DNA of 11,553 nucleotides from Mariaggregatimicrobium sp964498785 (lineage in GTDB: Bacteria; Zhuqueibacterota; Zhuqueibacteria; Thermofontimicrobiales; Thiofontviventaceae). The position numbers were made by a program, and so were the translations under genes. A model generated the notes under the pieces. The model was not told the DNA's origin, did not search any database, and worked only from the letters and a program-made list of their open reading frames with translations. Below are positions 1 to 6,784 of the stretch, in pieces. The stretch lies in contig CAZCJL010000170.1 in NCBI GenBank assembly GCA_964498785.1, positions 1-11,553 of the forward strand, read 5' to 3'. Numbering within the stretch: the first letter of the stretch is position 1; every line of letters starts with the position of its first letter.

Positions 1-55
1 TAAATACGACATAGCGGCAATCGCCCATATCTACCATAAAATATTGAGAAGATAC
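1..55 (+). repeat. Left arm of 55-bp terminal inverted repeat
   Basis: Reading inward from base 1, this arm matches the reverse complement of 11499-11553 at 53 of 55 positions. The only mismatches are at base 13 (A here, C in the other arm) and base 21 (T here, G in the other arm). The match stops abruptly at base 56, where this side continues as AAAATTTT and the other as CAAAAAAA. The tip reads TAAATACGACAT. The first gene starts 33 bases inside the arm. Any target-site duplication would lie outside the window. Confidence 0.88.
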
Positions 56-87
56 AAAATTTTTTTCAACTAAAATCGGAATCTACA

Positions 88-3048
88 ATGAAAAAAATCA
101 TTTTAGTTTTATCATGGCTCATTATTTTCTCATTTCAATCAGTCAGTAATGCAGCGGATACCAACACGTTTTCAAAAAACTTATGCGCCATTCATATCGG
201 TGGAAACTGGGCGCAGAATCCTACAGGATTTGTGACGCACCCTGTTGAATATATCGACTTCCTGCATCATGTCAATACCGATTGGGTAGGAATTTCAGTT
301 GCGCTGCATGTCGACGATAGTATGGACAGCACTGTGGAGCGTGTCTATTCCGGCGTGAATATCCCCACCTTTTCTGATGCTGATTTGAAAAACACGATTC
401 GATTCTTAAAAAGCAACGGCTTTAATGTCTATTTAACGCTGGCATTTGAAATTCAGGAAGCTGAAAGAGCGCAACACCCCGTTGCCAGATGGCAATTGGG
501 TGATCCCAGTATACCAAATGAAGATCACAGGATTTCACCCGACTACTGGCCGTGGGATGTGAATCATCCACTGCACGCTCAATTTGTGCGTAAATTTTGG
601 GAGACGTATAAAGACCAGGCGATGTATTATGGCAGACTTTCGGAAGAAGAAGGGGTGAAAATGTATTCTCTGGGCACAGAAACCGAAAGACTGTTCAGAA
701 CACGAGCCGGCGGCTATTGGCCCAATCATTTCAAAACAGAATTACAGACGATGGTTGATTCTGTCAGAAGCGTCTTTAGCGGAATTCTGACGTATGATAT
801 GCACTATGGCGCGCTCACGGCAATTGACTTTTATGGACCAGGTTCTAATTATTTATGGCAAGATCTTAAACTGGATGTCATTGGAGTCAGCGCCTATTTT
901 CCGTTATTTGAAAATGCTCCACCATCAGTTCCCACGGTCGAACAGTTGGAATTCAGATGGAATGACGTTTTTGAGAACCATCTCATTCCATTGCAGGAGC
1001 GCAACCCACAGCTTCCGATTGTATTTTTGGAATACGGCTACGTTGATGATCCGGCAAGTCCGTTTCAACCTGCACATAATGAGTTCAATACAAAAGTATT
1101 TACAGATAATAATTCCAATGGTCTCGATGACGGCGAGGAAACTCAGACCAATATTCACGAAGCCTTCTTCAATATCAATGAAATGCATTCACGCTTAATA
1201 AAAGGGACATTTTTGTGGGGACACAGCATCTCCGGCGACGATGAGTGGGCGCAGAGTTTCGGACGAATGCGTACTTTTTCAATACGACAAAAATTGGCTG
1301 AAGATGTTGTCAGGCAACGATATGATTATTATCTGTCCTTAATTCAAGTCAAAATTGATACTACCTGCGCACTAAAAAATGATACCGTACGAGTGCCGGT
1401 GCATATTGCGTTCCCATCCCTGAAAAAGTATCAGTCGATTGATATTCAGTTGCAATATGATCAAAATTATCTGAATTTCTTAAGCGTTGATACACTGCAC
1501 TCGTTTGCTGGTCACTCTGGCTTGCAATTCAGTTATCATCAGGATGAAAAAGTGTACGTGCATTTCGGGAGTGCTGATAACACTATTTACGGTTCAGGAA
1601 TTATATGCGGGTTAAATTTTAGCGCAAGAGAAAAAGGCTTTGCCAGCATCACGATTGATTCTGTTAAGACTAATTTTACTGATGACTCTTTAATGATTCA
1701 ATCAGGCGGAGTACATATTTATTCCATCGATGATGTGAAAATCGAGAAGCAAAGAACATTTCCCACTGGAGATACAACTATTGTTTCGGGCCAGGGATTA
1801 AATCTGTCCATTGAAATACAAAACCAATCCAATTTTCCGGCGAATTATTCCTGGTATTTGAACGGAGAGCAGGATTCATCCTCTCATACGCCAACATTTA
1901 TTTTCAGGAAAGATCGTGACTATAGCGGGAAAGACACAGTTGAGGTCATTGTTGATAACGGCTATTATTCTCTCACGCATCGCTGGATTCTTACCAGCAT
2001 TCCATACACATATCCGAAAATTTTATTTGATGAATCGCACAATGAATACAACACAATTTCCTTTGAAAGAGCGCAACAGATTAACCCGGATCATCCTGAA
2101 TGGGTATATTTTGGAATCTTAAAATCAAAAATAGAATCTGATTATATTATTGACCGATATGAGACGGGAATCATCTCGACAGCCGTTCTAAATAATTACG
2201 ATGCACTGATCATTTCCGCACCATTGTCTGGGTTTTCAACTCAGGAAACAGATGACATTCTTTCATTTGTGCATGATGGCGGGGGATTATTTGTTTTGCT
2301 GGACTGCGGTTTCAACAGCCATTTACAGGAGCTATTGAGTCATTTTGGAATTGAACAATTAGAGGGAGTTATTTTCGACAATGTAAATGGCGGCAATCCG
2401 GAGGTGACAGATTTTATCGATTATGATGATTTGGCCACCACAGAAAAATTCGACATGAATTGGGGAAGTAGTCTGCTCGTTTCGGAGCCATCCGTTAGTA
2501 TTGCTTTCAGCAGTAACCAGAGTTGGCGGGACATGAACTGGAATAACGCCAAAGATAGCAACGAACCGTACGGACCGTTTACCATAATGAGCGTCGCAAA
2601 ATACGGGAATGGCCGGGTTAGTTGCATTTCGGATAATTCATTTCATGATGATTTTGTGCAAAGTGAAAATTCACAGAATGACGAGCTTTTCCTGAATACG
2701 TTAAAATGGCTCACAACCAATGTCAATCAAATTCCTGCAAAAGTTAGTCAAATCTTTATTGATGTTCCGGAATCGATAATGTTGGATCAAAACTATCCCA
2801 ATCCCTGTAATCCATTCACAACGATACGTTTCCAACTTCCGGCATCATCTCAGATTGAGATAAATATTTATAACCTGTTAGGCCAAAAAGTGCGCACACT
2901 CGCAAACGGTTTTTATCAAACCGGCAGCCATGCAATTATTTGGAACGGAACAGATAATTCAGGACATCGCGTGGTGAGCGGTGTATATATATATCAATTA
3001 AAATCAAACTCTTATTTATGTAATAAAAAATTAATATTATTAAAATAG
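88..3048 (+). CDS. Secreted multidomain glycosidase-like protein with type IX secretion sorting domain
   Basis: The 986-aa product is probably exported and anchored or released by the type IX secretion system. A Sec signal peptide covers residues 1-22 (KK, then a hydrophobic stretch, ending SNAA). Residues ~30-415 resemble a glycoside hydrolase TIM barrel, closest by eye to GH113-type mannanases. LGTETE supplies the likely acid/base (E198) and FLEYGY the likely nucleophile (E315), with WGH near residue 378. A calcium-loop motif DxNxNGxxDxxE occupies residues 340-351, inside the barrel region. Residues ~420-545 look like a cohesin-type beta-sandwich and ~553-637 like a PKD/Ig-like domain. Residues ~640-880 look like a GATase/DUF4350-like Rossmann domain (ILFDESH, DALIISAPL, GGGLFVLLD). 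Residues ~898-986 are a type A sorting domain (NYPNPCNP, IYNLLGQKVRTL, WNGTDNSG, SGVYIYQL) in which Cys replaces the usual Phe. The start is chosen for the signal peptide; the Shine-Dalgarno is weak. The exact substrate is unknown. Confidence 0.88.
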   Translation: MKKIILVLSWLIIFSFQSVSNAADTNTFSKNLCAIHIGGNWAQNPTGFVTHPVEYIDFLHHVNTDWVGISVALHVDDSMDSTVERVYSGVNIPTFSDADLKNTIRFLKSNGFNVYLTLAFEIQEAERAQHPVARWQLGDPSIPNEDHRISPDYWPWDVNHPLHAQFVRKFWETYKDQAMYYGRLSEEEGVKMYSLGTETERLFRTRAGGYWPNHFKTELQTMVDSVRSVFSGILTYDMHYGALTAIDFYGPGSNYLWQDLKLDVIGVSAYFPLFENAPPSVPTVEQLEFRWNDVFENHLIPLQERNPQLPIVFLEYGYVDDPASPFQPAHNEFNTKVFTDNNSNGLDDGEETQTNIHEAFFNINEMHSRLIKGTFLWGHSISGDDEWAQSFGRMRTFSIRQKLAEDVVRQRYDYYLSLIQVKIDTTCALKNDTVRVPVHIAFPSLKKYQSIDIQLQYDQNYLNFLSVDTLHSFAGHSGLQFSYHQDEKVYVHFGSADNTIYGSGIICGLNFSAREKGFASITIDSVKTNFTDDSLMIQSGGVHIYSIDDVKIEKQRTFPTGDTTIVSGQGLNLSIEIQNQSNFPANYSWYLNGEQDSSSHTPTFIFRKDRDYSGKDTVEVIVDNGYYSLTHRWILTSIPYTYPKILFDESHNEYNTISFERAQQINPDHPEWVYFGILKSKIESDYIIDRYETGIISTAVLNNYDALIISAPLSGFSTQETDDILSFVHDGGGLFVLLDCGFNSHLQELLSHFGIEQLEGVIFDNVNGGNPEVTDFIDYDDLATTEKFDMNWGSSLLVSEPSVSIAFSSNQSWRDMNWNNAKDSNEPYGPFTIMSVAKYGNGRVSCISDNSFHDDFVQSENSQNDELFLNTLKWLTTNVNQIPAKVSQIFIDVPESIMLDQNYPNPCNPFTTIRFQLPASSQIEINIYNLLGQKVRTLANGFYQTGSHAIIWNGTDNSGHRVVSGVYIYQLKSNSYLCNKKLILLK

Positions 3049-3093
3049 TATCATATGACCAGATGACAGTTTAACCATTGAAAAGTTAATTAG

Positions 3094-3123
3094 TTGACAG
3101 GACAACAAGATAAACTGGATAAT
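3094..3123 (+). promoter_or_regulatory. Sigma-70-like promoter of the CAP/lipoprotein operon
   Basis: A perfect TTGACA (3094-3099) is followed after 18 bases by GATAAT (3118-3123), five of six matches to the -10 consensus. It lies in the 144-bp gap after the glycosidase-like gene. It would start transcription near 3130, giving a leader of about 60 bases before the CAP gene. This is a motif match only. Confidence 0.55.
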
Positions 3124-3192
3124 TAAATCATGTTTCTCGCAATACCGATAGAATCGAGTATGGATTTGAAATAATTATGATGAGGTTATGTT

Positions 3193-4944
3193 ATGAAATC
3201 CGTTTCAATTAGCGTTCTGTTTTTCTTCTTATTTCTGTTAAACTCAATCTGTTATTCAAAACCGGCTGACCTCTTTGAAGGAATCAAGCTAAATTCAAAA
3301 CTACCGCAAGTTTTTGAAGCTGGCGAATCATACTACATCAAGGTGACTATCAATAACTTTAAGAAAAGAGCACGTACTTCAGTCCATTTAAACTATATTG
3401 ATGGTGACTATCAAAGTTCTGAGCAATATTTAAGCACAGACGGTACTTTTTCATTTAAACTGGATTTGTTATATCCGGGTAACTACTATTTATCCATGCG
3501 GGTGAACTATAAATCACATGGACCAATAATCCTCACGGCAATAAATCCAATCGAAATCGACACACTACAAATGTTGCCGATTTCAGACTTTCATTTAATT
3601 TCTAATTCCAATGGAATTAAATTAAAATGGACGAGCCAAAATGAATTAATTCATCTTCAATTGAACCAGCAAGAAGCAGGATTAAATAACGAACTTTTTT
3701 TAAGCAATAATCCACTAGAATTCCGTTTGGATAAATATGATTTTTCGGGATACAGGTGTGGCAAAGCGACATTCAGAATCAGAGGTGCACGATCTTGTAA
3801 TGGGAGTAAAATAGCGCAAAGTTCGGACTGGACCGATTGGCACATATTTGAAACACAATTCACTGAAAAGTTATGGAGTAGCAAAGAATCATTTGTTGAA
3901 TATACAATTCCGTACAATAATATTGGTAAAGTTGACTCGACAGTTAATATCCATTTAAATTTCCGCAACTATTATGATCCGATTGCTTATATTAAGCGAC
4001 CTGATGGTTTTGTAGATCATGTACCGGTAGAATCCAACAAGGGCAGGAAAGAATTTACAGATGGGGCTGAGGTTGTGGAATTACAACTCCCCGGAGATTG
4101 TGTGTTATCGTATACTCCGAATATTGCAGGAACGTATATTTTTGAAATAAATGATGCTTTTGGAAATGCGCTGCTGAATATCCCTTATTATTGCGGTAAT
4201 GGTGTTCCACTAATTCCTGCGAAAGAAATAGCAACTGAGGCAGAGGCGACAGATTTCGATGTCGAATACGCAAGGGAGCGAATGTTAAATCAAGTCAATA
4301 GATTGCGGAGTGTGGTTCAATGTCATTCATTAAGTCTGGATACTACCTTGACTCAATTATCTCAATATTACTCAAATCGTATGTCCCGGGGAAAATTTGC
4401 CAGTCACTATGCTCCTGACGATGAAAATCCACGGGATCGCAAGGTAAAATTTGGCATTGTTACCCCGCTTTTAGAGAATGTTGCCAGCGCTGAGTCGGTT
4501 GAAAAAGCGCTTCACAATTTAGTACGTAGCCCAATCCATTATGAAGCCATGATTGATACAACGGTTATGCATGCTGGGTTTGGTATAAGTCGTGATGAAA
4601 ACGGATTATTTTATATCGCACAGCACTTTGCTCCGGAGCCATTAACGCAACAGGAAATGGATAAATTCCTGGCTAAAATATTCACAAGGATGCATTCTGA
4701 GAGAAAAAATTTAATCCGTGTATACGAGCGTTCCGAGTGGCCATCCATAACGAGTACGATTTTTAAAAGCCCAACACTTTCCTCACTTGAGAACGCAATA
4801 TTTTCACAGAAAAATCAACCTGGTTGGAAATATAAAAATGTCGGAGAAGTCTATTTTGAGAGCTTCGAACAAACTGTTGACGGTTTAATACTAAAGATTA
4901 AATATTATCCTCATGTAAAAGAGGAAAAGAAACACAAAGACTAA
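3193..4944 (+). CDS. Secreted CAP/SCP-domain protein with Ig-like N-terminal region
   Basis: The 583-aa product has an N-terminal signal peptide (hydrophobic residues 7-20). The Cys at 20 is not in a proper lipobox, because Ile precedes it, so the protein is probably soluble and exported. Residues ~30-340 look all-beta. They include a fibronectin-III-like stretch (~130-220) and a segment ending in a GTYIFEINDAFGNA pattern (313-326) that often precedes CAP domains. Residues ~358-482 form a CAP (SCP/PR-1) domain: LNQVNRLR, SHYAP (H405), LLENVA (E428), SPIHYEAMI (H449), GFGIS, and a closing YIAQHFAP. The His/Glu/His set expected in the CAP cleft is intact. Residues 483-583 are an extra C-terminal region with a basic tail. 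TGAGG sits seven bases before the ATG. CAP proteins have varied roles (lipid binding, proteolysis, adhesion), so no reaction is assigned. It is co-transcribed with the lipoprotein 33 bases downstream. Confidence 0.9.
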   Translation: MKSVSISVLFFFLFLLNSICYSKPADLFEGIKLNSKLPQVFEAGESYYIKVTINNFKKRARTSVHLNYIDGDYQSSEQYLSTDGTFSFKLDLLYPGNYYLSMRVNYKSHGPIILTAINPIEIDTLQMLPISDFHLISNSNGIKLKWTSQNELIHLQLNQQEAGLNNELFLSNNPLEFRLDKYDFSGYRCGKATFRIRGARSCNGSKIAQSSDWTDWHIFETQFTEKLWSSKESFVEYTIPYNNIGKVDSTVNIHLNFRNYYDPIAYIKRPDGFVDHVPVESNKGRKEFTDGAEVVELQLPGDCVLSYTPNIAGTYIFEINDAFGNALLNIPYYCGNGVPLIPAKEIATEAEATDFDVEYARERMLNQVNRLRSVVQCHSLSLDTTLTQLSQYYSNRMSRGKFASHYAPDDENPRDRKVKFGIVTPLLENVASAESVEKALHNLVRSPIHYEAMIDTTVMHAGFGISRDENGLFYIAQHFAPEPLTQQEMDKFLAKIFTRMHSERKNLIRVYERSEWPSITSTIFKSPTLSSLENAIFSQKNQPGWKYKNVGEVYFESFEQTVDGLILKIKYYPHVKEEKKHKD

Positions 4945-4977
4945 TTTTGAATCTTAAAATAACGAAAAGGAGTTACT

Positions 4978-5916
4978 ATGCGCTTTTTAACTATTGCATT
5001 TTTAATTTTAGCTCTCATCATTTTTTATGGCGGATGCGATAAGGACAATTCTTCTGGTTCTAACGGCAATCAATCAATAATTGGCACCTGGTTGCATGTA
5101 AAAAGCACCGAAATAGTCAATGAAAGTGGGGGCACATTTTCTGATACCTGGGAATATAATCATCAATTGGATAATTATCATAGCGCTTTGTTTTTACAGA
5201 TTTCAAAAGATAAAATATTAATATTAACGAATGCGGCAGGTTTAGATTATAATATTGAAACCGCAGAGTATGAAATCACAGAGAATAACATCATCCTGAC
5301 ATACGATTACGGTGAACTCGAAAATGACACTCTACGTATTTCATTTGAAGGAAATTTTCTCGTATTTGAATGGCACGAAAATTGGGCCGAGGGATACGCG
5401 AACGGGAAAGATTATTTTACGAAATTCAAGGATGATTTTCCTCCAAAATCCTGGACCACAGCCTTGCAAAATGACAACCAAGAACCTGATGATAATGCCC
5501 GGAATTCCACCGCGATTAATGCCGGATCAAATTCGGCAAAACAGGTAATTACGAGTGGAGATATCGATTGGTTCAATTTTCAGGCAGATTCTGGCGCCAC
5601 ATACTTAATAAAAGTAATGTCTTATATGGATAATGCGTTAACTTTATACGATATTGACGGTTCGTCTGTCATTGCAGAGGATGATGATAACGATGATTAC
5701 TATGAAGTGGAAACACTGAGTTATCTATCGCCGGTATTAGTCTGGGAATGTGTGGCTTCCGGGAAATACTATTTTGAGATCAGCGGTTACGATGCAGAGG
5801 AAGAAGGTTATTATTATGTATCCCTGTCACTTACAGAACTTGAACCGCCGCCATCATACTTAAGAAAATCACTCGACTCTAAAAAAGATAAAAGGCGCCA
5901 TCATCGGCTATTTTAG
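4978..5916 (+). CDS. Lipoprotein with lipocalin-like and PPC domains
   Basis: The 312-aa product is a probable outer-membrane or periplasmic lipoprotein. A hydrophobic signal ends in YGGC (C20), followed by a Ser/Gly/Asn-rich linker typical of lipoproteins. Residues ~33-150 begin with IIGTW and alternate beta strands, as in lipocalin-like 'threshold' lipoprotein domains; this part is a weak call. Residues ~165-288 are a bacterial pre-peptidase C-terminal (PPC) domain: EPDDNARNSTAI, GDIDWFNFQADSGATYLI, LTLYDIDG, a very acidic loop at 234-240 that could bind calcium, and YYFEISGYD. PPC domains are usually attached to proteases, but no peptidase domain is present, so this is a stand-alone use. 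The last 18 residues are unusually basic (SKKDKRRHHRLF). A strong AAAGGAG lies five bases before the ATG. The gene is the last in a two-gene operon with the CAP gene, and the palindrome at 6000-6101 probably ends the transcript. Confidence 0.87.
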   Translation: MRFLTIAFLILALIIFYGGCDKDNSSGSNGNQSIIGTWLHVKSTEIVNESGGTFSDTWEYNHQLDNYHSALFLQISKDKILILTNAAGLDYNIETAEYEITENNIILTYDYGELENDTLRISFEGNFLVFEWHENWAEGYANGKDYFTKFKDDFPPKSWTTALQNDNQEPDDNARNSTAINAGSNSAKQVITSGDIDWFNFQADSGATYLIKVMSYMDNALTLYDIDGSSVIAEDDDNDDYYEVETLSYLSPVLVWECVASGKYYFEISGYDAEEEGYYYVSLSLTELEPPPSYLRKSLDSKKDKRRHHRLF

Positions 5917-5999
5917 AAATCGTTTTGATGTGAATAAAAATGACCAAACATAATACAAGCATTTCTGCGTGAAGCCATGTCAACGTTATAATCTGTAAA

Positions 6000-6101
6000 A
6001 GTCCTGGTATATGAGGCATGCCCAATACTGTTTATTTGACAACTATCATATCAATTTTATGGTATTGATGACATGCCTCTATCTTTTTTTTAAACAGGAC
6101 T
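6000..6101 (+). terminator. Long imperfect palindrome, candidate terminator of the upstream operon
   Basis: Three nested arm pairs share one centre: AGTCCTG (6000-6006) with CAGGACT (6095-6101), GAGGCATG (6013-6020) with CATGCCTC (6072-6079), and CAATAC (6023-6028) with GTATTG (6062-6067). Eight T residues (6084-6091) follow the inner stem on the + strand, as in intrinsic terminators. It lies 84 bases after the lipoprotein stop codon. The 33-base loop and the outer arms beyond the T-run are unusual for a simple terminator, so it may instead be a small palindromic repeat element. Confidence 0.5.
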
Positions 6102-6411
6102 AAAAAATCATTTCAAAATAATTTACCTTCATAATCTCCGAAATACCTGCACCCACATGGTATTAACCAATTTTTTGCACCCAACCACAATTATTCACTG
6201 CGCTTTTTTCAAACGCTCCGCCGGACAAATTATGAAGGATTGAAATTAACATAACATCCATGGAATAAACAAGATTGCATTCGTATAAAAAATTGCTTAT
6301 ATTGTTATAAGAAATAAACTTTTTATGAATGTGGTTATTAGAAAAAATCGTTCCCGAATAAAATTGCAAAAATTCAATATATATGGATAAAAAAGTAACT
6401 ATTCAGGCGTC
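6102..6411. other. AT-rich intergenic stretch without a convincing gene
   Basis: No open frame here has protein-like composition, a ribosome binding site or family motifs on either strand. A small perfect hairpin, CTTATA-TTGT-TATAAG, lies at 6296-6311. Nothing else could be assigned. The stretch leads into the decayed palindrome and GIY-YIG remnant. Confidence 0.5.
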
Positions 6412-6431
6412 ACTGCTGCGAATGCAGGAGT
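6412..6431. repeat. Decayed palindromic repeat next to GIY-YIG remnant
   Basis: ACTGCTGC (6412-6419) and GCAGGAGT (6424-6431) pair at seven of eight positions around GAAT. The sequence resembles the 'CTCCTGC-GAAT-GCAGGAG' palindromes seen near orphan GIY-YIG genes in many bacterial genomes (from memory). A further degraded stretch with CCTGCAAAGAAAAGCATG lies at 6477-6494, between this palindrome and the nuclease remnant. Confidence 0.5.
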
Positions 6432-6509
6432 CTCCCTTTTCAATGTGAATAAGTGAGATAAAAATTTATATCATACCTGCAAAGAAAAGCATGTTCTGAT
6501 TGCGGAATT

Positions 6510-6659
6510 ATGAAGACCTGTTATGTGTACATGATGGCAAACAATGTACTTTACATCGGAGTTACAAACAACCTTGTCAGACGTGTGTATGAACATAAAA
6601 AGAATTTGATCGGGGGGGGTACAAAAATTTCGAGTGTTATTGTTTGCGAAAAGTTTTGA
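6510..6659 (+). pseudogene. Truncated GIY-YIG nuclease (UPF0213/YhbQ-like) remnant
   Basis: A 49-codon frame starts at ATG 6510 and stops at TGA 6657-6659. It encodes YVYMMANN, LYIGVTNNLVRRVYEHKKN: the conserved N-terminal half of the small GIY-YIG proteins (usually about 80-100 aa). The YVY and YIG motifs and the following Arg (R24/R25) are present, as is the YEH segment. After an eight-G run (6612-6619) the reading continues as TKISSVIVCEKF, which weakly resembles the family's 'TKKY-N-I-x-x-LVYYEKF' but seems to lack about two codons. It then stops before the helix that normally carries the catalytic Glu (A-I-A-R-E-K). The product would be non-functional. No ribosome binding site is obvious. 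Confidence 0.75.
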
Positions 6660-6784
6660 AATTAATAACTTTGTGCACTCTGAGTCTCTGTGGCAATGAA
6701 TTTTTCAGGCTAAATTACGTCCATTATCAGAAAATTTAACTTATCCCGAGATAAACAGAAATAATCCAAGGAGAAAGATAAGCT

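Noticed and set aside
1..87. Promoter for the first gene inside the left terminal repeat
   Set aside because: TTGAGA at 44-49 and TAAAAT at 71-76 are 21 bases apart, too far for a standard promoter; no better pair was found.
6163..6369. A 68-codon open frame on the minus strand in the intergenic region
   Set aside because: It has no family motif, no ribosome binding site and the composition of AT-rich non-coding DNA, and it covers a hairpin at 6296-6311.
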